Assembly: GCA_045616485.1 (NCBI GenBank) | Contig: JAZLGU010000039.1 | Location: forward strand, 1-64,000 | Source: RGIG3528 sp045616485 | Lineage (GTDB): Bacteria; Bacillota; Clostridia; Lachnospirales; Lachnospiraceae | Direction of reading: 5' to 3' | DNA: 64,000 nucleotides | Part shown: in pieces, positions 54,645 to 63,617 of the stretch | Position numbering within the stretch: the first letter of the stretch is position 1 | Layout: each line of letters opens with the position of its first letter | Notes under the pieces: model-generated | Databases searched by the model: none | What the model saw: the letters and a program-made list of their open reading frames with translations, nothing else | What the model was told of the DNA's origin: nothing | Program-made: the position numbers and the translations under genes

Positions 54645-54801
54645 ACTTTCCTCCATAATGAAACCGTGTTACAAGTAGTTTATTCTGATCAATATAAAAA
54701 CTTACATTAATATCATTGTATGTACTAAAAATAATAACATAGAAACTCATGAAAAATCTCTTAAAAAAAGCAAAAATATCCCTTTAAGGCCTTAGAATTT
54801 C

Positions 54802-56670
54802 CTATTTTGCCATTCTCCAATATATGCCATACCTTTCCCTGTATCTGAGATAATGAGGCGAAAAGATAAGATTGCATTCAGACAGCTTAAATTCCAGCCT
54901 TCCTGTCTGCAGCATATAGTCATTTATATTGACTATAAAATCCTCCAGCTGTACCCCTTCCGGCAAAGCTATGCTTTCATTAACATTGCCTTTTTCCGCA
55001 GGAATAGTCACTATTACCCCTGTCATGGATGTAGTCATATCCTTTGTACCCAGATTGGCGCTTAACACCAGGGGACCATACTTAAATGCTACCACATTCT
55101 TATTGTCCTTAAGTCTTGCAACCGTGATGCATAAAGGGATTGAGACTTCTATCAGGCTACCGTTTTTAAAACAGCCTGATATAATGGCATAGCCATCTTT
55201 TTCTACATAAGGACAGTCTTTTCCTTCTAACTTTATGATGATTTTTCCTTTACACCAGTCCGGTATGCGAAGACACAGCTGAATATCCGTCTTCTCCCCC
55301 TCCATGGTTTCTATAAGGAATTCAACCTTGTCATTTTCCGGCAGTTTCGTTTTTTGAGTAATAATAAGATTTTTTTCCTGCCATACCATAACAGAGCTCA
55401 AATACATGTTTACAAAGACTGCGTCCTCATTATGGAAATAGATGCTGTCGTTCAGTTTGGTAAAATTTTCCATGCCAGACCCGATACAGCACCAGAATTT
55501 GCTGTATCTTTCGCCATACACCTTAAAATAGCCGGTAGCCATTGGCTGGAAATAAGTAGTCATACCGGTCGTAGGATTCTGAGACGAAAGAATGGAATTG
55601 AAAAAAGCATTTTCATAGTAATCCATGTACTTTTTGTCGTGAGTCAGCATAAACAGCAGGCGGGACAGCTTAAGCATGTTATAGGTATTACAGGTCTCAT
55701 TGTTGGTATTGGTCCTCTCGCCATCCAGTATGTTATCCTGACCGAAGTGCTCCCATTCACTATTTCCACCGGTCACGTAGGTGTGGTGTTCTGTAACCAT
55801 GTCCCAAAAAGCTTTGGCATAGGAAAGATAAGCACCGGCATCCACCTTTTCCCCTTTGATTTGTCTGTTATGAGCGACGGCATAACGCTTTAGTGCTCCC
55901 AGGAATTTGGGAATTGTAGTATTGGCATGCCGATTGTTTAATACATCTTTACCTCCCTGCAGCACAGCTTCAAAAAGGGATTCCTCATCAAAAAAATGGG
56001 CAGCTACTGCATACTCATCCTTTTTTGTAAGCTGGTACAGATCATACAAGCAATCGTTCATACCACCATATTCTATGCTGAGAACTGTGTTTCTAATACT
56101 TCCATCCAGCACTGATACTCTATTGTAGACCCAGTCTCCCAGCCCCTTTGCCACTGTAAGCGCAGGCTCATATGATGTATATCTGTAGACATCAATTAAG
56201 CCTGCTATTATTTTATGCATGGTATACCAGGGTACCCAGGCCTGGGTATAAATGTCACATAATCCTTTTTCCACATTGTCAAACTGCAGTTCTACATTTC
56301 CTTTGTCTATAAGAGTGGCACCAAAGATATAGCCTTTTTGCCCTCTGCTGTGCTGCTGACATTCCAGCAAGCCATCCACAAGGCAGGTAACTATTTTGTA
56401 AAGCTCTTCTTTATCTTCTTTTTCCACGCCCTTATTGGCATAAGCCTGGGCGCAGGCAGTCAGGTAGTGGCCCAGAGAATGCCCGCCAATAAGCGAATCT
56501 TCCCAACCTCCATATCTCACAGCTCCCTTTGTATCCAGTCCTGCTGTTTCCCTAAAGCCCGCCAGCCATTTATCTGTCTCAAAAGAAGTCAGATACATAA
56601 GCTCCTTCTCCAGTCCATTTACGCAGTAGTCATCCAGTACCTGTACCTGACTCAGTGAAAAACTCTCCAT
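54802..56670 (-). CDS. GH127 beta-L-arabinofuranosidase (DUF1680)
   Basis: A 622-residue enzyme of the HypBA1 type, which releases beta-L-arabinose from hydroxyproline-linked arabinooligosaccharides. The (alpha/alpha)6 barrel motifs are GHSLGHYLTACA, NNETCNTYNM (Glu and Cys of the zinc site) and FWCCIGSGMEN, whose Cys394/Cys395 match the zinc-bound nucleophilic cysteine pair. I chose MESFSLSQVQ, preceded by AGAGGG, over an ATG 17 codons upstream. No signal peptide, so cytoplasmic. Divergent AraC gene upstream. Confidence 0.9.
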   Translation of the reverse strand: MESFSLSQVQVLDDYCVNGLEKELMYLTSFETDKWLAGFRETAGLDTKGAVRYGGWEDSLIGGHSLGHYLTACAQAYANKGVEKEDKEELYKIVTCLVDGLLECQQHSRGQKGYIFGATLIDKGNVELQFDNVEKGLCDIYTQAWVPWYTMHKIIAGLIDVYRYTSYEPALTVAKGLGDWVYNRVSVLDGSIRNTVLSIEYGGMNDCLYDLYQLTKKDEYAVAAHFFDEESLFEAVLQGGKDVLNNRHANTTIPKFLGALKRYAVAHNRQIKGEKVDAGAYLSYAKAFWDMVTEHHTYVTGGNSEWEHFGQDNILDGERTNTNNETCNTYNMLKLSRLLFMLTHDKKYMDYYENAFFNSILSSQNPTTGMTTYFQPMATGYFKVYGERYSKFWCCIGSGMENFTKLNDSIYFHNEDAVFVNMYLSSVMVWQEKNLIITQKTKLPENDKVEFLIETMEGEKTDIQLCLRIPDWCKGKIIIKLEGKDCPYVEKDGYAIISGCFKNGSLIEVSIPLCITVARLKDNKNVVAFKYGPLVLSANLGTKDMTTSMTGVIVTIPAEKGNVNESIALPEGVQLEDFIVNINDYMLQTGRLEFKLSECNLIFSPHYLRYRERYGIYWRMAK

Positions 56671-56738
56671 TATATCCCTCTTTCTACTCTTCCCATGGGA
56701 CTTACCTATATATTTAGGCAAGAATAAGAGTATTTTTA

Positions 56739-56767
56739 TTTACAGCAAGATTTTAGCAAGGTATAAT
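56739..56767 (+). promoter_or_regulatory. Promoter of the AraC gene at 56832
   Basis: TTTACA (56739-56744), 17 bp, TATAAT (56762-56767), 64 bp before the start codon; GGAG precedes the ATG. Confidence 0.75.
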
Positions 56768-56831
56768 CCAAATAAGAATGGATAGAGCCGGTAATTGTAT
56801 GTATATTTCGGCAATATAGACAGGAGAAAAA

Positions 56832-57623
56832 ATGTCCGTACATATCAACCTTGCTTCCAATAGAACAGTGACGCTATGCAACCACAACTATAGCCACGAA
56901 GGCATATACCACCCTGACAGAATACTCCCGGAGTATGACCTGTTGTACATGCTACAGGGCACCTGGGAAATATATGAAGATGATAAGGCTTATGAAGTAG
57001 GTCCCCATCAGGTGCTTCTTCTCTCTCCCAATAAGCACCATTACAGCCTGAAAAAATGCTCTCCGGAAATGAAAAATGTGTATATACATTTTTCTGTGTC
57101 TCCAGACCTGGATGATGCCCCCGACTCAAACTTTCTTACTCTGGACAAAGTCACTGACTGTTCTAAAAATCGGGGAATACTCCACCTTTTTGAAAAAATA
57201 ATAGCGGCATTTTGGACAGATACTGCCTCTCACAAAGAGTTAAGATTATCGTCTCTTCTGGATACCCTTTTGCTGGAGCTTTCCGACATGCGGCATACTG
57301 ACTATATCGAGACGGATATTCTTATGACTGAGATTGTGCACCGCATTTACTGCACGCCTGAACGCTTCTTATCGCCTGAAGAATTGGCCCGGGATTATGG
57401 CATCAGCCTGCGCACACTGTCAGGCCGTTTCAAGGCTGCCACAAGCTATTCCCTTCATCAGTATCAGATAAAAGTGAAGCTGGATATGGCTTACGATACC
57501 ATCCCACTGTCTCCCGGACGGGGCCTAAGAGACATTGCCTTAAGCTATGGCTTTTATGATGAATTTCATTTTTCCAAGCTTTTTAAACGCCAATTCGGCA
57601 TATCACCATCTGCAAGAAAGTAG
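56832..57623 (+). CDS. AraC-family transcriptional regulator
   Basis: A 263-residue protein with an N-terminal cupin-like sensor (about 15-95: YDLLYMLQGTWEIYEDDKAYEVGPHQVLLLSP) and a C-terminal double helix-turn-helix (about 175-262; SPEELARDYGISLRTLSGRF and GLRDIALSYGFYDEFHFSKLFKRQFG). Divergent from the GH127 gene, which it likely controls in response to an arabinoside. Its stop is 4 bp before the palindrome at 57628. Confidence 0.9.
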   Translation: MSVHINLASNRTVTLCNHNYSHEGIYHPDRILPEYDLLYMLQGTWEIYEDDKAYEVGPHQVLLLSPNKHHYSLKKCSPEMKNVYIHFSVSPDLDDAPDSNFLTLDKVTDCSKNRGILHLFEKIIAAFWTDTASHKELRLSSLLDTLLLELSDMRHTDYIETDILMTEIVHRIYCTPERFLSPEELARDYGISLRTLSGRFKAATSYSLHQYQIKVKLDMAYDTIPLSPGRGLRDIALSYGFYDEFHFSKLFKRQFGISPSARK

Positions 57624-57627
57624 ATTG

Positions 57628-57710
57628 TGAAAAATTGTCAGGGGGACGTCTCTAATTGACAACATTTTAAAAATGTTGTCAATTAGAAACGTCCCCCTGA
57701 CAATTTTTCA
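57628..57710. repeat. Near-perfect 83-bp palindrome
   Basis: Arms of about 40 bp, from TGAAAAATTGTCAGGGGGAC to its complement, differ at about one position, with the centre near 57669 in an AT core. It lies between convergent genes and runs into the stop codon of the GGDEF gene. TTGTCAGGGGGACGT..TCT is a variant of the terminal units of copies A, B and C. It can act as a terminator in both directions. Such GGGGGACGTTTCTAATTGACAA-type repeats are commonly seen near REP-type mobile sequences (from memory). Confidence 0.85.
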
Positions 57711-59462
57711 ACTAAGACGTCTGTCATATTCGCTATGATATTCTTTTTTCTCTATATACATGCGCCTATCGGATTCCTGCTCCAGTAAAGCTATGGTACA
57801 ATTTGGTATATCTGCTGAGCAGACAATTCCTTTGGAGAAAGAGAAGCCATCCATAAGCTGTCCCTTCCAGATAAGACCCACTTCGTCCAGGCGGGCTGCC
57901 ATATCATCCATTTCTTCCTGGGTAGCTCTAATAGTAACGATAAACTCATCACCACCCATTCTGAAGATCCTTCCTTTGTCCGAAAAAACACTTCTGAGAC
58001 AGTCGGCAATACCGGAAATAAGCTCATCACCTGCTGAATGTCCCTGACTGTCATTGGTAGCCTTAAGCCCGTTAATATCAAGGCTTACATACCACAGGTC
58101 ATCACCTATGCCTTCTTCTTCGTAACGTTTTGTGATTTCTTCATATGCATGGCGATTGTACAGCCCTGTCAGCTCATCCGTGTGAGACATTACCCTGAAG
58201 CTTTCTACACGTCGCTTTTCCTCATCAATATCCTGTGATACCAGAATAACCTTTGTCAGCTTTTCATCTTTATTGCCTATTCTGATGAAGCTGAATCGGA
58301 ACCATTTATCGTCCGCATCTATAGCTTCTACTGAAATAATCACTTTTCCCTTCATACGAAGTCCCAGATCTGAGAGTCTCGTAAACTGGAGAATATCTTC
58401 ACAGTGATTTTCGCATATTCTCTGGGCCATAACTCCCCATATTATATTCTGCACGCCTTCGCTTCGATGAGCCAGCATATATTCATGAACTACAGGCATG
58501 GCGCATATTTCTTCAATGGAATGTCTGGCCAGGTCAAAAATGTGAACGTTTTCATAGATATCTCCAAATGCCTTAAGGATTTCTCTCTCCTTACGTTCCT
58601 GAAGCATGGTATCATCCAGCTCTTTTCTGGTCTTACGCTCCTGTTTTTTTGTATTCTCTATATTTTCTATCAACTGAAGGCACTTTTCCACCTCACCATC
58701 CGGACCTACAGCAGAAGGAATAATAGTAACCCTCACCCAGCCGGTAGTAATACTCTCCAGCTCCACTGTTACAGATGACTGTTCTCTAAGCTTTTCACGG
58801 ATTTTTTCCATACTGGTAACTTCCTCGAAAGCTTTTCTGGAATGTGAGCATACAGAGTATCTGATAGCTCCGAAGGTCTTATTTATCGAGCCTACCTTGC
58901 CACAATATGGCTTATAATAATTGTGATCGTCGCTCAGTATCCTTATCATGCCATTTTTAATGTCTATCTCAAGAACCGCATCGAAACGATTCTGGATGGC
59001 ATTTAACATTTCTATCTGACTAAGAGCCAGCTTGTGTTCTTCGTCCTTGTCCAGCTGACTTTGGATATCCTTCATGGAAATGAACACTTCAGCCACGCTC
59101 CCACTTTCATCAAAGCCCGGCGTCATGCTACAAAGAATAACATGCACCCTGCCGTCCTTGTGAAAAGCAGATTCATAGGTGAAAGTCTCCCTAAGACTTT
59201 GTAAGAATTCCACTTCAAAAAATCTTGCTTCGTCCTGCTTGCTGACAGAGGGAGAATTGGCCCTGATGATTTCCCTAAGGTCGCTAAGGCTAAAAATCTT
59301 CCCATTGAACTCACTTACCATGCGGTCACACATCACTCTGGCTGTTTCTTCTTTGATGTTCACCCACCAAACAGCGTCAACAAAAGAAGCCATGCTGTCA
59401 AAAAGAGCATGGTTGTATGCTAGCAATCTCTCTATATGCTTCTTATCCCCCAAGTCCGACAT
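57708..59462 (-). CDS. PAS-GGDEF diguanylate cyclase, cytoplasmic
   Basis: A 584-residue protein without membrane helices. Two or more PAS-like sensor regions (about 20-130 and 140-400, e.g. FFEVEFLQSLRETFTYESAFHKDGRVH and WFRFSFIRIG) precede the GGDEF domain (DELTGLYNRHAYEEITK, then FRMGGDEFIVTI). The active site is intact. The ligand of the sensors is unknown. It converges with the AraC gene, with the palindrome between them. Confidence 0.88.
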   Translation of the reverse strand: MSDLGDKKHIERLLAYNHALFDSMASFVDAVWWVNIKEETARVMCDRMVSEFNGKIFSLSDLREIIRANSPSVSKQDEARFFEVEFLQSLRETFTYESAFHKDGRVHVILCSMTPGFDESGSVAEVFISMKDIQSQLDKDEEHKLALSQIEMLNAIQNRFDAVLEIDIKNGMIRILSDDHNYYKPYCGKVGSINKTFGAIRYSVCSHSRKAFEEVTSMEKIREKLREQSSVTVELESITTGWVRVTIIPSAVGPDGEVEKCLQLIENIENTKKQERKTRKELDDTMLQERKEREILKAFGDIYENVHIFDLARHSIEEICAMPVVHEYMLAHRSEGVQNIIWGVMAQRICENHCEDILQFTRLSDLGLRMKGKVIISVEAIDADDKWFRFSFIRIGNKDEKLTKVILVSQDIDEEKRRVESFRVMSHTDELTGLYNRHAYEEITKRYEEEGIGDDLWYVSLDINGLKATNDSQGHSAGDELISGIADCLRSVFSDKGRIFRMGGDEFIVTIRATQEEMDDMAARLDEVGLIWKGQLMDGFSFSKGIVCSADIPNCTIALLEQESDRRMYIEKKEYHSEYDRRLS

Positions 59463-59562
59463 AGGAGCCTCCCCAAGTAAATAGTCACAAAAACCGTGAC
59501 GAAAGTCCTAGATTATAATACTCCTTTTTTCATATCTTTTCTATTAAGAAAAAATAAACTTT

Positions 59563-60174
59563 TTATTTCTCACAATATTTTTCCAATAACTCGTTTATTG
59601 CTTTCCAATCTGTGCAGCGGACATAATTATCATTTGGGAATTCTGCCGCCTGATTCCAGGGTCTGTTAAATACAGCTACTTTGCAGTCGGGCAAATGTAA
59701 AAGATGCTTGAAAGCAGAAGGTGAATCTTCTACCGCAAAATCAAAAGGCATTTTATAAAAATCTTCCAACTCCAGACTGAAAGAGCTGTTTTTAATAAAA
59801 CTGTCGCGTCCATACTTGTTTACGCAAAAAAGCTTTACTCTTTCCAGACCATGCTCATCGAGCCACTGTCTGGAGGGCTGATATGCAGAGGCTGGGCGAC
59901 CAGTCATTATAAATACGTTATGGCCTTTATCTATCCAGCTGTTGACTACCTGGGAAGCCCCTTTGGTTTCTTTATAGGAAAGCAGTACCTCCGGTAAATG
60001 TCCGTGCAGCATCATAGCTTCATACTGCTCAGAAGTCAGACCAAAAGATTTCTGCAAATCAAAAAAGTGAACCTCTTCATAAGGCACATTTACACCAAAC
60101 ATATCATGGGCAATCCTTGTAAAAGCATCAGCTGTCTCACATAAAACATCATCAAAATCAATATAAATATTCAT
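59563..60174 (-). CDS. HAD-family 5'(3')-deoxyribonucleotidase-like phosphatase
   Basis: A 203-residue HAD enzyme: motif I DFDDVLCETA (nucleophile Asp6 or Asp8), motif II FIMTGRP, motif IV FAVEDSPSAF. The pattern with DFDDVL and a helical cap resembles NT5C-type pyrimidine deoxynucleotidases. Substrate cannot be fixed. It lies about 70 bp after the TtcA-like gene on the same strand. Confidence 0.8.
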   Translation of the reverse strand: MNIYIDFDDVLCETADAFTRIAHDMFGVNVPYEEVHFFDLQKSFGLTSEQYEAMMLHGHLPEVLLSYKETKGASQVVNSWIDKGHNVFIMTGRPASAYQPSRQWLDEHGLERVKLFCVNKYGRDSFIKNSSFSLELEDFYKMPFDFAVEDSPSAFKHLLHLPDCKVAVFNRPWNQAAEFPNDNYVRCTDWKAINELLEKYCEK

Positions 60175-60245
60175 TTTATCTCCTTTTCCATCTAAAAATC
60201 GCTATTTATTTTACTATGAAAGTCTCTCTCTGTCAAAAATCCCAT

Positions 60246-60968
60246 TTAATTTTTTACAGGCCAATCCGACAGACCGGCGCTCTCTATTGCATGAAGGAAC
60301 TTGTCCTTGGCCCCGGGATTTTCAGCCACTATCTGAGACATAAGATTTTTAGCGTAAGCTCTGGCAGTCGCACCATCAATAGGGCATTTGTTTTTAACAA
60401 TGGGTAATCCCTCTTCTTTGGCAAAACGACTGATGGAATTTTCCGGCACATATATCATGGGACGTATCACGGTAATCCCCGAATCCTCCATCTCTGTTAC
60501 CGGCGGAAAGCTGTAAAAACGCCCTTCATTAAGAAGAGACATAATGGAAGTTTCAATAAAATCATCCTTATTATGGGCATAGGCCATTTTGTTGAATCCC
60601 AGCTCCTTTAATCTGCTATACATGGCTCCTTTTCTCATCTTAGCGCAAAGCGAACAGGGTCTGGCAGAACTGCTTTCACTAAAAGCAATCTCTGCAATGC
60701 TTGTATGTACTATTTCATAATCTGTGCCTAAATCCTGGCAAAGATCCTGAAGCGGGCTAAAATTCATACCTTCAAAGCCTACATCACAGGTAATAGCCAT
60801 AAGCTCAAATCTCTTAGGATAAAACGCCCGGAGTGCTTTCATGATGACAAGCAGCGTCAGCGAATCTTTTCCTCCGGAAAGTCCTACTGCTATTTTGTCC
60901 CCCTCATCTATCATATTGTAGGCCTCTATCCCCTGGCGGGTAAGGCTGAGTAATTTTTGCATTGTCAT
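60246..60968 (-). CDS. TtcA-like tRNA 2-thiocytidine synthetase
   Basis: A 240-residue PP-loop ATPase: SGGKDSLTLLV (about 32) binds ATP, CSLCAKMRKG gives a CxxC pair and KNKCPIDG a third Cys, as in TtcA enzymes with a 4Fe-4S cluster that thiolate C32 of tRNA. The HNKDDFIETSIMSLL segment is typical. The Firmicutes relatives are less studied, so the tRNA position is inference. Confidence 0.82.
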   Translation of the reverse strand: MTMQKLLSLTRQGIEAYNMIDEGDKIAVGLSGGKDSLTLLVIMKALRAFYPKRFELMAITCDVGFEGMNFSPLQDLCQDLGTDYEIVHTSIAEIAFSESSSARPCSLCAKMRKGAMYSRLKELGFNKMAYAHNKDDFIETSIMSLLNEGRFYSFPPVTEMEDSGITVIRPMIYVPENSISRFAKEEGLPIVKNKCPIDGATARAYAKNLMSQIVAENPGAKDKFLHAIESAGLSDWPVKN

Positions 60969-61110
60969 GCTATAATCGTCCTTTTCCCTGACAAAATCCT
61001 GTGAATAGTAACAGTTAATAGCATGTTGCCTTATTTGTCAATAGTTTATTTTTATTACAAAAAACGGCCTTTCTTATAAATAACAGTAGAAAAAGTAAAA
61101 TGCCGGCGAC

Positions 61111-61139
61111 TTGTATGCAAGGCTTTTCTATGGTATATT
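61111..61139 (+). promoter_or_regulatory. Possible promoter of guaA
   Basis: TTGTAT (61111-61116), 17 bp, TATATT (61134-61139), 60 bp before the start codon. The -35 is weak. No purine riboswitch was recognised in the 231-bp leader region. Confidence 0.45.
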
Positions 61140-61199
61140 GGGAACATCTAAATTTGTTTCTTATATCTTTTATAAAGATAATTACAGAAAGGAATTAAC

Positions 61200-62777
61200 A
61201 TGGCAAATCAGGAAATGATTTTGGTGCTTGACTTCGGTGGTCAGTACAATCAGCTGGTAGCTAGACGTGTCAGAGAGTGCAATGTTTACTGCGAGATCCT
61301 CTCCTATCGTACACCTATCGAGAAAATTAAAGCTATGAATCTTAAAGGCATCATCCTTACAGGCGGCCCCAACAGCTGCTACGAGGAAGGTGCTCCTACT
61401 TATACAAAAGAGCTCTTTGAGCTGGGTATCCCGGTACTGGGCCTTTGCTACGGCGCTCAGCTTATGAATCACGTGCTGGGCGGAAAAGTGGAAAAAGCCC
61501 CTGTTCGTGAATACGGCAAGACTAATACATTTTTCACTGCTGAGCAGGGCAGGAACGGTCTTTTCCAGGGTGTTCCTTCTGAGGCTATCGTATGGATGAG
61601 CCATTTTGACTATATCAGCAAGCCTGCTCCCGGCTTCCAGGTCATCGCTCACACAGCTGACTGCCCTGTAGCCGCTGACTGTGACGCTGACAAGAGGCTT
61701 TATGCTATTCAGTTCCATCCTGAAGTCCTTCACACCGTGTACGGCAAGGAGATTCTTTTTAACTTTGTAAGAAATATATGTGGCTGTGCCGGTCTTTGGC
61801 GCATGGATTCCTTTGTTCAGGATGCTATCAAGTCTATCCGCGAAAAAGTTGGTGACGGCAAGGTACTTCTGGCCCTCTCCGGCGGCGTTGACTCATCTGT
61901 AGCAGCCGGTCTCCTTTCCCGCGCTATTGGCAAGCAGCTGACATGTGTATTTGTAGATCATGGTCTCCTTCGTAAAAATGAAGGTGACGAGGTAGAAGCT
62001 GTATTTGGACCTAACGGTCAGTTTGATCTTAACTTTATCCGAGTAAATGCTCAGCAGAGATATTACGGAAAGCTGGCTGATGTAAATGAGCCTGAACGCA
62101 AGAGAAAAATTATAGGCGAAGAATTCATTAGAGTATTCGAAGAAGAAGCAAAGAAAATCGGCGCTGTAGACTTCCTGGCTCAGGGCACCATCTACCCTGA
62201 CGTGGTAGAGTCCGGCCTCGGTGGCGAGTCCGCCGTTATAAAGTCCCATCACAATGTGGGTGGCCTGCCGGATTTCGTTGATTTCAAGGAGATTATTGAG
62301 CCTCTCCGCAATCTTTTCAAGGACGAAGTAAGAAAAGCAGGTCTGGAGCTGGGTATTCCAGAAGCTCTTGTTTTCAGACAGCCTTTCCCAGGCCCGGGTC
62401 TCGGCATCCGTATCATCGGTGAAGTCACCGAAGAAAAAGTGCGTATCGTCCAGGATGCTGACTACATCTACCGCGAAGAAGTAGCCCTGGCATTCAAATC
62501 CGGTCAGTATCCGGAGTTCAAAAAGCTCCCCGACCAGTACTTTGCAGCCCTTACCAATATGCGTTCTGTTGGCGTTATGGGCGACGAGCGTACCTATGAT
62601 TACGCCTGCGTTCTGAGAGCCGTTGAGACCGTCGACTTCATGACAGCCGAGGCTTCCCAGATACCATTCGAAGTACTTCAGAAGGTAATGAGCCGTATCA
62701 TAAACGAGGTCAAAGGTATTAACCGCGTATTCTACGACCTCACCAGCAAGCCCCCAGGCACTGTAGAGATGGAATAA
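61200..62777 (+). CDS. guaA: GMP synthase (glutamine-hydrolysing)
   Basis: A 525-residue enzyme that aminates XMP to GMP. An N-terminal glutamine amidotransferase (1-200) has nucleophile Cys83 in GLCYGAQ and IQFHPEV. The ATP pyrophosphatase follows, with LSGGVDSSVAAGLL, and the C-terminal dimerisation domain ends RVFYDLTSKPPGTVEME. AAAGGAATT lies upstream. The length is normal; the gene is intact although a Tn7-like element begins close downstream. Confidence 0.97.
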   Translation: MANQEMILVLDFGGQYNQLVARRVRECNVYCEILSYRTPIEKIKAMNLKGIILTGGPNSCYEEGAPTYTKELFELGIPVLGLCYGAQLMNHVLGGKVEKAPVREYGKTNTFFTAEQGRNGLFQGVPSEAIVWMSHFDYISKPAPGFQVIAHTADCPVAADCDADKRLYAIQFHPEVLHTVYGKEILFNFVRNICGCAGLWRMDSFVQDAIKSIREKVGDGKVLLALSGGVDSSVAAGLLSRAIGKQLTCVFVDHGLLRKNEGDEVEAVFGPNGQFDLNFIRVNAQQRYYGKLADVNEPERKRKIIGEEFIRVFEEEAKKIGAVDFLAQGTIYPDVVESGLGGESAVIKSHHNVGGLPDFVDFKEIIEPLRNLFKDEVRKAGLELGIPEALVFRQPFPGPGLGIRIIGEVTEEKVRIVQDADYIYREEVALAFKSGQYPEFKKLPDQYFAALTNMRSVGVMGDERTYDYACVLRAVETVDFMTAEASQIPFEVLQKVMSRIINEVKGINRVFYDLTSKPPGTVEME

Positions 62778-62843
62778 TTAACATGTTCCCCGCGAATGTA
62801 ATTTTTCAAAAATTTTCATAAAAAAGTGAATTAAATTTTTCAA

Positions 62844-62883
62844 GAAGCAAATGCCATAAACTGGACTATTTGCTTCTTTTTTT
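62844..62883 (+). terminator. Rho-independent terminator of guaA
   Basis: GAAGCAAAT (62844-62852) pairs with ATTTGCTTC (62868-62876), then a run of T. A second hairpin with T-run follows at 62933-62961 (GAAAACTGC/GCAGTTTTC). Confidence 0.85.
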
Positions 62884-63264
62884 ATTGCAGAAAAGGAAGC
62901 AGAAGAATCAAGAAAAGCCGCAGAAATACAAGGAAAACTGCAACTTAGCAGTTTTCTTTTTACCCTAAAAAATCGTAGATTTTTTGAAGAATTTTCCGAA
63001 AAGAAAATGAAAAAATAGTTTCGCTTTTTTGGTAGTAAAAATGAAAAACGATGTTAGCGGATAACATAGCAAATTCGCCGAAAAATGTTTTCGGCACCTT
63101 TGCTATTTTCGGAAGGCTTGATTTTGCTGGGTTTCTGACAGATGAAATTCGGGACAATCCCGAAAAATGATGTTGATATTATGTTTTTCGGAAAAAAGCC
63201 GAAAAGTGATATGTTTTTCGGCGATGGATTTTGGAAGCAAATGGTTAGAAAGGAGAACGATGAT
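62884..63264 (+). mobile_element. Hairpin-rich left flank of a Tn7-like element
   Basis: This AT-rich stretch has no convincing gene. TTTTCGG/CCGAAAA occurs about eight times between 62995 and 63222, several as stems: ATAGCAAA..GCCGAAAA..TTTTCGGC..TTTGCTAT (63066-63106, nested perfect arms), TCGGGA/TCCCGA (63149-63161) and TTTTCGG/CCGAAAA (63185-63205). They could be TnsB-binding repeats of the transposon end or a leader structure. The exact element boundary cannot be placed without the right end; TGTTCCCCGCGAATG just after guaA is one candidate terminus. Confidence 0.5.
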
Positions 63265-63606
63265 ATGCGCAATAAAAATCAAAAAAGCAGATGTGTAAAA
63301 TTGGCGTTAGCCAATTTTGAAGATGTTGTTAAGACCTATGATGATTTACAGCTTGCGACTGCAAAAATGTTAGCTGCGAATGACAACTTCACGGTAATAC
63401 GTTGTAATGTAGATTCTTGCACTATTGATGGAACTGCCTACACCAGTGATTTTTTATGCAAAAGGAAGGACGGCAGTTTTGCAGTATATGAATGTGTTTT
63501 TAGAAAATATCTGGATAAACCTAAAAACTGCCGTCTACTAACTGAAAGTCAAAAGTTCTGGTATGGGCGCGGTGTTGAATGGGTTCTTGTAATTGATAAA
63601 GAATAG
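63265..63606 (+). CDS. TnsA-like endonuclease, catalytic motif altered
   Basis: A 113-residue protein; AGGAG lies 9 bases before this ATG. The frame is open further upstream but through the hairpin region. The core YTSDFLCKRKDGSFAVYECVFRK and the ending ESQKFWYGRGVEWVLVIDKE match the TnsA/PD-(D/E)xK layout (Asp in SDFL, then a strand, then a helix with aromatic-Trp/Tyr and WVLV). The usual Glu/Gln-x-Lys is Glu-Cys-Val here, so cleavage activity is doubtful. It is 11 bp before the TnsB-like gene, as tnsA precedes tnsB in Tn7. Confidence 0.6.
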   Translation: MRNKNQKSRCVKLALANFEDVVKTYDDLQLATAKMLAANDNFTVIRCNVDSCTIDGTAYTSDFLCKRKDGSFAVYECVFRKYLDKPKNCRLLTESQKFWYGRGVEWVLVIDKE

Positions 63607-63617
63607 GGGTGAAGCAA

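Noticed and set aside
54645..54801. Sigma-28 (flagellar) promoter before the chemoreceptor
   Set aside because: No sequence matching TAAA-N15-GCCGATAA was found; only loose TAAG and GAATAA matches.
60969..61199. Purine riboswitch before guaA
   Set aside because: The three-way-junction consensus sequences are not present.
62888..62967. Remnant of a coding sequence after guaA (Lys/Gln/Glu-rich frame)
   Set aside because: Too short, no start, and overlapped by a terminator-like hairpin; could be a pseudogene tail but cannot be supported.
63142..63264. N-terminal extension of the TnsA-like protein
   Set aside because: The frame is open, but it reads through the TTTTCGG hairpins, repeats a short FFG motif and has no ribosome site; the ATG at 63265 has one.
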